Below, piece after piece: positions 1 through 8,618 of a DNA stretch of 46,554 bases (positions within the stretch are counted from its first letter, which is position 1; each line of letters begins with the position of its first letter). Position numbers and translations under genes: made by a program. Below the pieces are notes generated by a model that saw nothing but the letters and a program-made list of their open reading frames with translations, did not search any database and was not told the origin of the DNA. The stretch is from an uncultured Candidatus Saccharibacteria bacterium (lineage in GTDB: Bacteria > Patescibacteriota > Saccharimonadia > Saccharimonadales > Saccharimonadaceae): NCBI GenBank assembly GCA_948868795.1, contig CAQRDK010000008.1:1-46554 (forward strand). The letters are read 5' to 3'.

Positions 1-24
1 TTGGACGGGCCGCCCTACGAGAGA

Positions 25-53
25 TTGACTTTTCAACAAATCTGTGATATAAT
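25..53 (+). promoter_or_regulatory. Sigma70-type promoter of the 98-676 gene
   Basis: TTGACT (25-30), a 17-nt spacer, then TATAAT (48-53) with an extended TGA in front. The 20 bases at 41-60 match 18 of 20 bases at 38630-38649, the promoter of another leadered gene. A GGGAGGG ribosome binding site lies 7 nt before the ATG at 98. Confidence 0.8.
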
Positions 54-97
54 GGAAGTATCGGCATTTCAAATCTTAGAAATGGGAGGGATTTTCT

Positions 98-676
98 ATG
101 CGAAAATATCATCTTGCCGACGCATTGACCGCCTTAGAAATCATCATGGCGGCCACTATTACCGGAATGATCATCTTTGGAGGCTCAGCCGACGTCGTCA
201 TCTGGCTCTTTGCCGTTGGCGAACTCTGCGACGCCTTCGACGGCATCTGCGCTCGCCGCTGGCCTTATCCGGACGACGGAAAGTTCCGCTGGTGGCGCGT
301 CCCGAGGACCGTGCAGCTCATCGAGCATGTTTCCGACATCTTTCTGCTCGTCGCTTGCGCAATCTTCCTCGTCGTTCGCTCCAGCCTTATCATCCGCGTC
401 CTCACCGTGATTGGCGGCATCACCATCGCAGCCATCTGCTTCTTAATTGAAGTTGAGATCCAGACCGACGATTTCTACCTCCTCCAGCCCAAACGCGCCG
501 AAGAAGTTATACTCTGGCGCCGCAAAGTCTATCTGGTCGGCATCGCCCTCGGCGTCGCCTTCCTGATTTTCTCCACCAGCTGGAACTTCTGGATCAAACT
601 CGGCTGCTGCCTCATCGGTATTGCCATCGGCCTCTACCTCATCAAGAAAAAGGCTGACCGCCTCAATAACCGCTAA
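98..676 (+). CDS. CDP-alcohol phosphatidyltransferase-like membrane protein
   Basis: 192 aa, predicted to transfer a phospho-alcohol group from a CDP-activated lipid in the cytoplasmic membrane, as in phospholipid head-group synthesis. The family signature DxxDGxxAR is intact at D45-D48-G49-A52-R53. The second half, normally GxxxDxxxD soon after, is degenerate: only E76xxxD80 is present, after a longer and more polar insertion, so substrate and activity are uncertain. Hydrophobic stretches around residues 10-45, 72-110 and 140-180 fit a multi-pass protein. The ATG has a strong GGGAGGG site and a consensus promoter upstream. It stands alone and ends toward the convergent glycosyltransferase gene. 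Family assignment is fairly secure from the first motif; the reaction is inferred. Confidence 0.6.
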   Translation: MRKYHLADALTALEIIMAATITGMIIFGGSADVVIWLFAVGELCDAFDGICARRWPYPDDGKFRWWRVPRTVQLIEHVSDIFLLVACAIFLVVRSSLIIRVLTVIGGITIAAICFLIEVEIQTDDFYLLQPKRAEEVILWRRKVYLVGIALGVAFLIFSTSWNFWIKLGCCLIGIAIGLYLIKKKADRLNNR

Positions 677-745
677 CCCTCGCAGCACTCCGCCTCCAGA
701 AAACACCCGCCTCCGCCAGAACCAAAAAATCATTCCCTAACACAA

Positions 746-776
746 CGGTCGCCCGCACTCCGGACGACCGCTTTTC
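746..776. terminator. Hairpin terminator between convergent genes
   Basis: CGGTCG (746-751) pairs with CGACCG (765-770) and is followed by CTTTTC. It lies between the stops of the 98-676 (+) and 789-2003 (-) genes and could serve both. Confidence 0.55.
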
Positions 777-788
777 ACATGGCAAACC

Positions 789-2003
789 TTATGCCTTCCG
801 CAATTTTATCGCCGTTTTATATGCCTCGATCAACTTCTTAATCTGCACTTCCTGCAAAACTTCTTTTCGGTGCGCCAGCATCACTTCGCTCATCTCTTCG
901 ACTTGCTCCGCCGGCATGTTTTCGAGCGTAATCGCCATTGCTGCCGCTTCTGGACCGCCCGCCAACACATAACTCCCCTGCGGCACAACTTCGCCCATCA
1001 CCGGATCGCAGAAAAACACCGGCAACCCCGTCGCCTCCGCCTCCAATAGCGTCATCCCTTGCGTATCAAAATTATACGACGCCATGATTCCGAGATGTGC
1101 CTCCGACATCCGCGCAATAATCTTCGGCCGTTTCACCGCCCCGAAAAACTTCACTTTCAAATTATGTTTTTCGGCATACTTTTTCGCGTTTTTCAGCATA
1201 TTCCCATTGCCATAAATATACACAAGATACGGCCTCTTCAGCATCGTCAGCGCCTGCAAAAACGACATAATCCGCTTTTCCTCCGACACCCGCGAATTCC
1301 AAATCATCTTCAAAACATCCCCGTCCACCATCTTCCGTTTTTTAAACTTCTCATCGACCAGGCTCTTCGGAATCCCATTCGACACCGCAAAAACCGGCTT
1401 CGTCACGCCATAATGTTCCAACTTCCGCGCAAAATGTTCCGACGGCGACAAAACCACATCCGCCGCCTCCGCCTGGTTCACCATCAGCTCCCACATTTTC
1501 GCTCGTGCAATCGTCGGTGCTTGGAACTTATCTCGCTTCACACGAATCGTATGCGGCAAATATCTACTATGCATAAAACATAGAGCTTTCGCCACCAAAG
1601 TCTTCCACGGATGCGAAACATTAATCGCAATTGCCATATCCTCGCGCCCATGCATCGTCTGCACTAACGAAACCCCGAACCGCCGAGCCAGTCTCACTCC
1701 TGCCAAGCTACAACTCGCCTCATAATGCACATGCACGACATCAAACTCACCGAACTCCGGAAACTTTTCCAAGACAAACTTCTCGACCACTCCCGGCCGT
1801 TTCGACAAAACCGCCCCGTTCACTCGTAACCATTTATGGCTCGGCACCGTCACAACGTTTTTCTCTCGCGAATCAAACCCCGGGCAAAAAACCGTCACCT
1901 CATGACCTTTGTTTTCTAGCTCATCCTTCTGCGCCTTCACCGACGACGCAATCCCGCCATCACCCCACGGCGCATAAATATCCGTAAAAATCGCAATCCG
2001 CAT
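789..2003 (-). CDS. Glycosyltransferase family 4 (GT-B) protein
   Basis: 404 aa. Opens with the GT-B N-terminal Rossmann strand and glycine-rich loop (IFTDIYAPWGDGGIASS), as in retaining GT4 enzymes. The C-terminal nucleotide-sugar region keeps the acidic motif (TLLEAEATGLPVFFCD, around residues 315-330). It probably adds a sugar from a nucleotide-sugar donor to a lipid or cell-envelope glycan on the inner face of the membrane. Donor and acceptor cannot be told. The gene is monocistronic. Upstream are AT-rich -10-like boxes, but no clear ribosome binding site is visible before the ATG. Length and motif order are normal for the family, so the family call is firm. Confidence 0.85.
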   Translation of the reverse strand: MRIAIFTDIYAPWGDGGIASSVKAQKDELENKGHEVTVFCPGFDSREKNVVTVPSHKWLRVNGAVLSKRPGVVEKFVLEKFPEFGEFDVVHVHYEASCSLAGVRLARRFGVSLVQTMHGREDMAIAINVSHPWKTLVAKALCFMHSRYLPHTIRVKRDKFQAPTIARAKMWELMVNQAEAADVVLSPSEHFARKLEHYGVTKPVFAVSNGIPKSLVDEKFKKRKMVDGDVLKMIWNSRVSEEKRIMSFLQALTMLKRPYLVYIYGNGNMLKNAKKYAEKHNLKVKFFGAVKRPKIIARMSEAHLGIMASYNFDTQGMTLLEAEATGLPVFFCDPVMGEVVPQGSYVLAGGPEAAAMAITLENMPAEQVEEMSEVMLAHRKEVLQEVQIKKLIEAYKTAIKLRKA

Positions 2004-2088
2004 TTTTCGAACCCACTTAACTTATAACTTATTTACTATATATTATATACTACTTTCGCCTTTTCTTGATAACTTTCGTGCTTATCCA

Positions 2089-2097
2089 TGCTATACT
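2089..2097 (+). promoter_or_regulatory. Extended -10 (TGCTATACT) for leaderless metK
   Basis: TG at 2089-2090 and TATACT at 2092-2097. Only 6 nt separate the box from the metK ATG, with no SD sequence, so the mRNA should start at or next to the ATG. Confidence 0.7.
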
Positions 2098-2103
2098 GGG
2101 GTC

Positions 2104-3159
2104 ATGAATACTCACACAACTTCCCAAGGTATAACAACTTATCGCACCGCCGAGAGCGTCTCGCCCGGTCATCCCGACAAACTCTGTGACCAGATTTCTG
2201 ATGCCGTCCTCGACGCCTATTTCACCGAAGACCCAAAATCGCGCGTCGCTGTCGAAGTTTGCGGCGGGCATGGCCAAGTCTTCGTCACCGGCGAAGTCAC
2301 CTCGACCGCGAAAAATGTCGACATCGAAAAAATCGTCCATCGTCTCGCTGGTGACGACATGAAAGTCATGTCGAATCTCGTCAAACAAAGTCCCGAAATC
2401 GCCCAAGGCGTCGACACCGGCGGCGCTGGCGACCAGGGGATCATGATCGGCTATGCCTGCGACGAAACTCCCGAGCTGCTACCCCGCGAAGTCGTCCTCT
2501 CTCGCCGCCTCAACCAATATATCTACGAAAAACATCCTTACGACGGCAAAACCCAGGTCACTCTCAAACTCCAAGATGACGGGGCTTACGAGCTCGACTC
2601 CGTCGTCGCCAGTTTCCAAAATGTCTCCCGTGCCGAGCTCGACAAACTCGTTCGCGAATTCATCAAAAACGAAAAACTTCCCGGCGATCCAGAACTACAT
2701 TTAAATCCTGCCGGCGATTGGAACCAAGGTGGCTTCGAAGCCGACACCGGACTCACCGGTCGCAAACTTATCGTCGACAACTACGGCCCACGCATCCCCA
2801 TTGGCGGCGGCGCTTTCTCCGGCAAAGATCCGTCCAAAGTCGACCGCTCCGCCGCCTACATGGCGCGCCGCATTGCCGTCGATTATCTCCGCGCTAGAGG
2901 AGCCCACGAAGTCTTCGTTCGCCTCGCCTACGCTATCGGCCACGACCAGCCGCTTGAGCGCACCGTCATTGTCGATGGCGTCGCCGAACAAATCCCGCTT
3001 ATCGACAATCCAAAACCCTCCGACAACGAAAACGGCACTATTACCGGTTATAATCTTACCCCGCGCGGCATCATCGAATACCTCGACTTGCTCCGCCCGG
3101 TCTACGAACCGTCCGCCCGCTACGGCCATTTCGGCGAAGGCTTCGACTGGGATAAATAA
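2104..3159 (+). CDS. metK: S-adenosylmethionine synthetase
   Basis: 351 aa. Makes S-adenosylmethionine from methionine and ATP in the cytosol, the methyl donor for enzymes such as PrmC in this window. Signature motifs are present: GHPDK (22-26), the GAGDQG hexapeptide (107-112) and the glycine-rich loop GGGAFSGKDPSKVDRSAAYM (234-253). All three structural repeats are present, though the protein is a little shorter than the usual ~380 aa. The start is fixed by the leaderless -10 box 6 nt upstream. It ends 14 nt from the stop of a convergent gene. A GCGACGCG/CGCGTCG-type hairpin just beyond its stop lies inside the 3' end of that gene and could terminate the metK transcript. Confidence 0.97.
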   Translation: MNTHTTSQGITTYRTAESVSPGHPDKLCDQISDAVLDAYFTEDPKSRVAVEVCGGHGQVFVTGEVTSTAKNVDIEKIVHRLAGDDMKVMSNLVKQSPEIAQGVDTGGAGDQGIMIGYACDETPELLPREVVLSRRLNQYIYEKHPYDGKTQVTLKLQDDGAYELDSVVASFQNVSRAELDKLVREFIKNEKLPGDPELHLNPAGDWNQGGFEADTGLTGRKLIVDNYGPRIPIGGGAFSGKDPSKVDRSAAYMARRIAVDYLRARGAHEVFVRLAYAIGHDQPLERTVIVDGVAEQIPLIDNPKPSDNENGTITGYNLTPRGIIEYLDLLRPVYEPSARYGHFGEGFDWDK

Positions 3160-3173
3160 CTAATACTATAACG

Positions 3174-3764
3174 CTACTTGCGACGCGTCTTCTTCAGGGC
3201 GCGTCGTTTCGCTTTCCGCTGTTTTCTTGGCGCATAGGCTTCATAGCCATACTGCCCTGTAATCGGATCCTTGAACAAGAAATTATTATGTAGAGGGAAT
3301 CTCGTCAATAATAAATACGCCGCAATCACAATCACGCCCACGATAATACTAATTATCGCCCCAAACGAGCCAACCGGCTGAGTATTCAATATCGCCACAA
3401 ACAGCAAAGTACTCAAAAACGCCGCCACGACAAACGAGCTAATATCCACCGGCAATATTGGTCGCTTCGTAAAGCTCGTATAGCCATAAAAAATTATTGG
3501 AATCACCACAATCGGCACCAGAAACGACATGCTCCTCGCCACCCAATAATTCGGGTTACCGCCCAACCACCAAATGTCCACTAATGTACAAACAAAAATT
3601 GCCGACAAGGCCAGCTTAATATGTTCCCAAGTACTCTCATTTACCGCCGAAAATACCGCCACAAACTTATTCTTTCCACTCCATTCATAGGTAAAATGTA
3701 GCAGGGAACCGATCAGCGTAATCGCCAATGTCTCACATATTAATATTATCGTCGTTTGATCCAT
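3174..3764 (-). CDS. DUF6512-like membrane protein
   Basis: 196 aa with about five to six hydrophobic segments (around 5-25, 50-65, 78-96, 104-124, 133-152). The N-terminal part, LLHFTYEWSGKNKFVAVFSAVNESTWEHIKLA, matches my memory of the DUF6512 family of uncharacterised bacterial membrane proteins. The tail (about 175-196) is very basic (KQRKAKRRALKKTRRK), probably cytoplasmic. The ATG has an AAAGGA site 5 nt upstream. Function is unknown. It is monocistronic and convergent with metK. Confidence 0.65.
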   Translation of the reverse strand: MDQTTIILICETLAITLIGSLLHFTYEWSGKNKFVAVFSAVNESTWEHIKLALSAIFVCTLVDIWWLGGNPNYWVARSMSFLVPIVVIPIIFYGYTSFTKRPILPVDISSFVVAAFLSTLLFVAILNTQPVGSFGAIISIIVGVIVIAAYLLLTRFPLHNNFLFKDPITGQYGYEAYAPRKQRKAKRRALKKTRRK

Positions 3765-4056
3765 TTAATTCCTTTTTCTATTTTTACGCTTTTTATTTAC
3801 TTAACTTTTCTTAATTATAACATTTCACACCACATAATAAACTTTTCGGCCCAAAAATCTTAAAAATTATCGAAAAAAGTCGAAAAAACACTCCGAAAAA
3901 ATTTTTTATTTATTTTTCACGGTACTTTGTCAAGTTTTTCGACCCAAGATTTTTTGTGTTTTTTAATTATTATTCGTATTTCATTTTTAATTTTTATAAA
4001 AATCCTTTCAAATTCCAACAAAATCTTGCGAAATTCAAAAATCGCCCAAAAAGTTC

Positions 4057-4106
4057 TTGACATTCTTACCGGCTCAAAATATCATTGTATTAGAAATATA
4101 ATACAA
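4057..4106 (+). promoter_or_regulatory. Promoter and palindromic operator of the GntR-ABC operon
   Basis: TTGACA (4057-4062), 17 nt, TATCAT (4080-4085). Overlapping the end of the -10 box is an inverted repeat: TTGTATTA (4085-4092) and TAATACAA (4099-4106), 6 nt apart, AT-rich as in YtrA-type GntR operators. A repressor here would cover the start site, so autoregulation is likely. The rest of the AT-rich gap (3765-4056) shows nothing convincing beyond the start signals of the minus-strand gene. Confidence 0.65.
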
Positions 4107-4126
4107 TATCACAAGGCTAGGATTCC

Positions 4127-4486
4127 ATGGATTTTCACTTCGATAATAAACGCCCAATCTACCTCCAGCTTCTCGAGCAGCTCGAACTATACATCGCTTC
4201 TGGCCAGCTCACCCCTGGAGAAAGATTGCCTTCCGTGCGCGATTTTGCCCTCAAGGCCCAGGCCAACCCAAACACTATCCAACGCACACTCGCTGAGCTT
4301 GAAGCGCTCGGGTTAATTTTTACGGAACGCACCAACGGTAAATTCGTCACCACCGACCAAAAACTACTCAAAAAATATCGTGAACAATTCGCCGCTGACA
4401 AAACCCAAAAATATATCCAAGACATGCATAGTTTAGGGTTTGACAACCAAGAAATTATCAATTATATAACCGAGAAAGGAGTTTAA
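4127..4486 (+). CDS. GntR-family (YtrA-like) transcriptional regulator
   Basis: 119 aa. A GntR winged helix-turn-helix fills the N-terminal half: IYLQLLEQLELYIASGQLTPGERLPS, then the recognition region LPSVRDF through LEALGLI (34-64). The C-terminal tail is only about 45 residues, typical of the YtrA subfamily, which usually represses a neighbouring ABC transporter. The gene is 2 nt upstream of an ABC ATPase gene and a permease follows, matching the ytr arrangement. An 8+8-nt palindrome overlaps its promoter and is the likely operator. The inducer is unknown; in other bacteria YtrA-type operons respond to cell-envelope stress. Confidence 0.88.
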   Translation: MDFHFDNKRPIYLQLLEQLELYIASGQLTPGERLPSVRDFALKAQANPNTIQRTLAELEALGLIFTERTNGKFVTTDQKLLKKYREQFAADKTQKYIQDMHSLGFDNQEIINYITEKGV

Positions 4487-4488
4487 AG

Positions 4489-5253
4489 ATGAAAAATCCC
4501 ACCAAAAATTCAATAAAATCACCACATAAAACCGCGCAAGCGCCGCTTGTCGTTTGTAAAAACTTATCAAAAAGTTTCGAGCGCCAAGAAGTCTTGCGAA
4601 ATATCAATCTAGAAATCCCTCGCGGCAAAATCATCGGCTTGCTCGGCCAAAACGGCGCCGGCAAATCCACGTTCATCAAACTCTTAAACGATTTGCTCAC
4701 GCCGACTAGCGGCAGCATCCTCATCAACGGTTCGCCAATCGGCCCAGAAAGCAAACGTATTATCACCTATCTCCCCGAACGCACATATCTCGACAAAACT
4801 TTGCTTATTCGCGACGCTCTTCAATACTTTTCCGAGTTTTACGATAACTTCAACGTCGATAAAGCCGAGAAACTTCTCCAGGAACTCAACCTAGCTGAAG
4901 ATATGCAAATCAACAAAATGAGCAAAGGCATGCAAGAAAAACTTCAACTCATTCTCGTCATGAGTCGTGACGCCGAACTCTATATTCTCGACGAACCGCT
5001 CGGCGGCGTCGATCCTGCCACGCGTGATTACATCCTGAACACCATCCTCACTAATTTCAAAGAAGGCGCCAGCGTACTTATTTCCACGCACCTCATCGCC
5101 GACATTGAACGCATCCTCGACGAAGTCATTTTTATCGACCATGGAGAAATTATTCTCACCGAAAGCGCCGATTCTCTTCGCGCCAAACACGACGCTTCAA
5201 TCGACGAAATCTTCCGCCAAACTTTCAAAAACCAAACTCACGCATCATTATAG
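4489..5253 (+). CDS. ABC transporter ATP-binding protein
   Basis: 254 aa nucleotide-binding subunit. Walker A GQNGAGKST (53-61), ABC signature MSKGMQ (144-149), Walker B LYILDEP (164-170) with a D-loop GGVDP, and the switch histidine H201. About 20 extra N-terminal residues (Lys/Ser/Pro-rich) precede the first strand. It should energise the permease encoded 10 nt downstream. The GntR gene in front suggests a YtrB-like role, but the substrate cannot be inferred. The ATG lies 2 nt after the regulator's stop and has a GGAG site inside the end of that gene. Confidence 0.9.
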   Translation: MKNPTKNSIKSPHKTAQAPLVVCKNLSKSFERQEVLRNINLEIPRGKIIGLLGQNGAGKSTFIKLLNDLLTPTSGSILINGSPIGPESKRIITYLPERTYLDKTLLIRDALQYFSEFYDNFNVDKAEKLLQELNLAEDMQINKMSKGMQEKLQLILVMSRDAELYILDEPLGGVDPATRDYILNTILTNFKEGASVLISTHLIADIERILDEVIFIDHGEIILTESADSLRAKHDASIDEIFRQTFKNQTHASL

Positions 5254-5263
5254 AAAGGAAATT

Positions 5264-6100
5264 ATGCTCGCCAAACTTATCAAATACGACTTAAAATATC
5301 TTCTCAAAAGTGTTGCACTTTTCGGAGGCTTACTCTTGATCTGCGCCATCCTTTTCAACATTACCGGCTACCACGAGATCATCGAGCCTGGCAACGACGC
5401 ATGGCTCGGATACAATAGACCCTCCATGATTATCCTTCTCCATACCATTTTCTATAACGCTATCTTCGTTGTCGTCATCTGGCTCATCCTAAACTCCATC
5501 ATGCGCATTTGGCACCGCTATCGCACCAGTTTCTTTCTCGATGAATCCTACCTCACTCACACTTTGCCAATCAAACGCTCAACGCTCTGGATCGCCAAAT
5601 TTCTCAGCACTGTCATTACGCTCCTTTCCGTCCTTGCGGCCATTGCTTTTAGCTTTGCCGTTTTAAGTCTTTCGCCAAACGGTAAAGATCTCATTGCCAG
5701 CTTCGGCATTTTCCCCCACAAACCAAACCCGTTCTACATCGTTTCCTACATCATCACATTCTTCACCCAACTCCTTTGTGCTACTATGTGCGGCCTCCTC
5801 GGCATCACGCTCGGCAACCGCGCTCAAAATCATCGTCTCCGCAAAAGTATCTTTTTCGGCACCGCTTTTTACATACTTTGCGGACTCATCCTAATTTGGG
5901 GCTTGCTCCTTCTCAACTTCATCCCAGACTTCCGCGCTATGATTGTCGACTTGGACGTCAATCTCTCCACTCCATATGCCTTCGATCCAATCCTCATGAT
6001 TAAGCTCCTTTCTATCGTCTTTATTATTTATTCCACCCTTATCGCCACCCTCTATTTCTCGAACCGTGCCTTACTTCAAAAAGGCGTCGATGTCGACTAA
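5264..6100 (+). CDS. ABC-2-type transporter permease
   Basis: 278 aa from the ATG at 5264, which has an AAAGGAA site 4 nt upstream and lies 10 nt after the ATPase stop. An in-frame start further upstream would lie inside the ATPase gene and is not credible. About six transmembrane segments: near 18-34, 60-85, 112-135, 165-188, 198-222 and 248-268. It is the membrane partner of the ATPase just upstream and closes the GntR-ATPase-permease operon. Substrate unknown. No clear terminator follows; the gap to 6340 holds a new promoter and a micro-ORF. Confidence 0.82.
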   Translation: MLAKLIKYDLKYLLKSVALFGGLLLICAILFNITGYHEIIEPGNDAWLGYNRPSMIILLHTIFYNAIFVVVIWLILNSIMRIWHRYRTSFFLDESYLTHTLPIKRSTLWIAKFLSTVITLLSVLAAIAFSFAVLSLSPNGKDLIASFGIFPHKPNPFYIVSYIITFFTQLLCATMCGLLGITLGNRAQNHRLRKSIFFGTAFYILCGLILIWGLLLLNFIPDFRAMIVDLDVNLSTPYAFDPILMIKLLSIVFIIYSTLIATLYFSNRALLQKGVDVD

Positions 6101-6207
6101 CCTACTTCACCAAAAACGTCGACTAATTACCCCGCCAGAAGACCTTGACTAATCGCTTCACAAAAAACCTCACGATCCATCAAAACTAAAACCAATCATC
6201 CTAACCG

Positions 6208-6216
6208 TGCTATAAT
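6208..6216 (+). promoter_or_regulatory. Extended -10 (TGCTATAAT) upstream of the NatAB-like operon
   Basis: TGC at 6208-6210 and TATAAT at 6211-6216. The ATG at 6223 lies 6 nt further on, so the first codon transcribed is that of a micro-ORF. The transporter genes follow in the same transcript after a leader of about 118 nt. Confidence 0.65.
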
Positions 6217-6222
6217 TCAATT

Positions 6223-6273
6223 ATGACCCCCCCCCAGACGCATTTTCGAACAACCTTCTCCGCCATAACCTAA
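6223..6273 (+). CDS. Leaderless 16-aa micro-ORF with a C9 tract
   Basis: Reads MTPPQTHFRTTFSAIT as given. Codons 2-5 contain nine consecutive C bases (6227-6235). With one more C the frame stays open for 40 codons, and its stop TGA (6342-6344 in present numbering) overlaps the ATG (6341) of the ABC ATPase. It could therefore be a leader peptide whose frame, set by tract length, decides translational coupling to the transporter. It could equally be chance or a homopolymer sequencing error. Start support comes only from the promoter spacing. Confidence 0.4.
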   Translation: MTPPQTHFRTTFSAIT

Positions 6274-6340
6274 ATTTTTCCGTGGGCCAAACACACTTCA
6301 AAAACTTCAAATTCAACTTATCTAATTCAGAAAGGGAATT

Positions 6341-7342
6341 ATGACAGGACTCGTCCTTAACCAAGTTTCAAAATCTTTCGCCGGCAAAAAAGTTGTCGAC
6401 AAAGTCTCCCTGAAACTCGACAAACCTGGCGTCTACGGTCTCCTCGGGACCAACGGCGCTGGCAAAACCACCACTATTCGCATGCTCCTCGGCATCATCA
6501 ACAAAGACAGCGGCGAAATCACCTGGAACGGCCAAGCCGTCAACCGCAAAGACGTCAATTTCGGCTATCTCCCTGAAGAACGTGGCGTCTATCCTAAAAC
6601 CAAAATCCTCGACCAACTTATTTATTTCGCCGAACTTAAAGGCATGAACAAAGTCGACGCCGAGAAATCAATCCGTAAATGGGCAAAACGTCTCAAAGTC
6701 GAAGAATACCTCGAAATGCCCGCCGAAAAGCTTTCCAAAGGCAACCAGCAAAAAATCCAATTCATGACCGCCATCATCCACGACCCAGACCTCGTCGTGC
6801 TCGATGAGCCATTCAGTGGCCTCGACCCCGTCAACACCACCATCCTCAAAGACATCATTATTAACCTCGTCAAATCCGGCAAATATGTCATCATGTCTGC
6901 CCACCAAATGGCGACCATTGAAGAATTCTGTAGCGACATTCTCATCCTCAATAAAGGCAAAACCGTTCTCCAGGGCAATCTTAAAGATATCAAAGCCGCC
7001 TACCCCGCCAACCGCGTCGAAATTGACGTCGATGAAGACATCAACAAATATATCAATCAAGCTAAATTGACAATCTTAAATGAGAAGAATCATCAATATA
7101 CCTTGCGGATTTCAAACGAAACCGAAGCCGAAAAACTTCTCAAACAGCTCGTCGAAAATCACATCAAAATCAACCGTTTTGAAATCCTCAAGCCAACCCT
7201 GAACGACATTTTCATCGAGAAAGTCGGCGCTACGAGCGAAGCGAACATCGCCACGCCAAACACCCCAGATGAAGCGGACGTCATTCAAAACGACGCCGCG
7301 GATAACCAAACCGTAGAAGAAACAGGAGCTGAAAATGAATAA
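6341..7342 (+). CDS. ABC transporter ATP-binding protein, NatA-like
   Basis: 333 aa. Walker A GTNGAGKTT (36-44), signature LSKGNQQ, Walker B LVVLDEPFSGLDP and a histidine switch in SAHQM. The NatA/DrrA-type C-terminal extension (about 215-300) follows, then an acidic, Asn-rich tail. It pairs with the permease whose gene overlaps its end by 8 nt (ATGAATAA), implying translational coupling. NatAB-type systems export Na+ or other small substrates; the substrate here is not readable. The ATG has a GAAAGGG site 4 nt upstream. Expression is probably driven from the -10 box at 6211. Confidence 0.9.
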   Translation: MTGLVLNQVSKSFAGKKVVDKVSLKLDKPGVYGLLGTNGAGKTTTIRMLLGIINKDSGEITWNGQAVNRKDVNFGYLPEERGVYPKTKILDQLIYFAELKGMNKVDAEKSIRKWAKRLKVEEYLEMPAEKLSKGNQQKIQFMTAIIHDPDLVVLDEPFSGLDPVNTTILKDIIINLVKSGKYVIMSAHQMATIEEFCSDILILNKGKTVLQGNLKDIKAAYPANRVEIDVDEDINKYINQAKLTILNEKNHQYTLRISNETEAEKLLKQLVENHIKINRFEILKPTLNDIFIEKVGATSEANIATPNTPDEADVIQNDAADNQTVEETGAENE

Positions 7343-8564
7343 TTTTAAAGATATTTGGACCGTCGCAAAGTTCACCATGAAAGACATGGTGAGCCGCAAA
7401 TCCTTCCGCATCTCTACTATCATTATACTGGTGCTCATAGTTGTCGGGTTTAACATCCCTAATTTCATTAGCAATCTTAACGGCGGAGATTTCAGCGAAA
7501 CAATTTTAATCTCTGACCCAGAAAATGTTTTCGACGGCCAGCTCGAAACTCTCAACACGCTCGACCCTAGCTATAAATACGAACCCACGGATGACGGTTT
7601 TGACGAAATCAAATCTAAACTTGAGTCTGGCGACGCCAGCTCCGCTATCACCATCGACAAAACTGCTGATAACGTCAAGATTACCTACATTACCGAAAAT
7701 ACCGCGATGCTAAACGGTTTTCCGACCGGTCTCATGGACGCTCTAAGCGCGCTCTATACTAACATCCAAATCCAAAAACTAAACCTCACCGAACAACAAC
7801 TTGCTAGCTTAGTGCCAAACTTTGAGTTTGAGCTCCGTCAAACCGAAGACCAAACCATCGGCGGCAACATCGGCGTCATGTTAATCCTATCGTGCGTCCT
7901 CTTCTTCGCCATTTACTTCTGCGCCTTCCAGGTTTCCAGCTCCATCACGACCGAAAAAACTTCCAAAATCATGGAAACTCTCGTCACCTCCACCAGCCCC
8001 CGCACCATCATCCTCGGCAAAACTATCGGTATCGGTCTCGTCGGCCTCGGACAAGTTTTACTTTTTGCAATTACCGCAATCATCTGCGCAAAACTCTGTC
8101 TCGACCCAGAAATCTTAAACGCCCTGCTCGATCTCTCGAACTTTACGCCTTATCTCGCTATCATTACTATCGTCTACTTTATCCTCGGCTATTTTGCCTA
8201 TGCCCTACTCTACGCATTGACCGGCTCCACCGTCAGCAAACCCGAAGACATCCAATCCGCCAACACTCCTGTCGTCATTTTAACCATGGTCGGCTTCTAC
8301 CTCTCCTACTTCACCCTCACCAACCCGACCGGCGATCTTAATATTTTTGCCTCGCTTCTCCCGATTTCTTCACCCTTCTGTATGCCGCTTCGCGTCATGA
8401 TGGGACTCGCGAACGGCTGGGACGTCGCGCTATCAATCGCCATTCTCCTTGTTTTCTGTTTCATTGTCGCTCACATCGCTATCAAAGTCTACTCCAACGC
8501 CATCCTAAATTACGGTTCCAAAATGACAATCAAAGATATCATCCGCACTTACAAACAAAAGTAA
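7335..8564 (+). CDS. ABC-2-type permease, NatB-like
   Basis: 409 aa. One N-terminal transmembrane segment (about 23-45), a long extracytoplasmic domain (about 46-170) rich in Asp/Asn/Thr, then five to six transmembrane segments to the C-terminus. This is the ABC2_membrane_3/NatB layout. The ITTEKTSKIMETLVTSTSPRTIILGKTIG segment between the domain and the later helices is the cytoplasmic coupling region typical of the family. It forms one exporter with the preceding ATPase. The operon ends at a strong hairpin terminator 7 nt after the stop. Confidence 0.87.
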   Translation: MNNFKDIWTVAKFTMKDMVSRKSFRISTIIILVLIVVGFNIPNFISNLNGGDFSETILISDPENVFDGQLETLNTLDPSYKYEPTDDGFDEIKSKLESGDASSAITIDKTADNVKITYITENTAMLNGFPTGLMDALSALYTNIQIQKLNLTEQQLASLVPNFEFELRQTEDQTIGGNIGVMLILSCVLFFAIYFCAFQVSSSITTEKTSKIMETLVTSTSPRTIILGKTIGIGLVGLGQVLLFAITAIICAKLCLDPEILNALLDLSNFTPYLAIITIVYFILGYFAYALLYALTGSTVSKPEDIQSANTPVVILTMVGFYLSYFTLTNPTGDLNIFASLLPISSPFCMPLRVMMGLANGWDVALSIAILLVFCFIVAHIAIKVYSNAILNYGSKMTIKDIIRTYKQK

Positions 8565-8571
8565 AGAACTA

Positions 8572-8602
8572 AAAAAGTGGAGTCCTCAAAGCTCCACTTT
8601 TT
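8572..8602 (+). terminator. Rho-independent terminator
   Basis: AAAAAGTGGAG (8572-8582) pairs perfectly with CTCCACTTTTT (8592-8602), 11 bp with a 9-nt loop. The A/T flanks make it usable in both directions. The -10 box of the next gene starts 5 nt later, so terminator and promoter are packed into about 40 bp. Confidence 0.85.
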
Positions 8603-8604
8603 GC

Positions 8605-8612
8605 TGTATAAT
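8605..8612 (+). promoter_or_regulatory. -10 box (TGTATAAT) for a leaderless gene
   Basis: TATAAT at 8607-8612, 6 nt before the ATG at 8619. No SD is present, so translation is probably leaderless. Confidence 0.65.
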
Positions 8613-8618
8613 ATACTC

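Noticed and set aside
5105..5263. Longer N-terminus of the first ABC permease
   Set aside because: It overlaps the ATPase gene in another frame; the ATG at 5264 has an AAAGGAA site and begins a normal permease.
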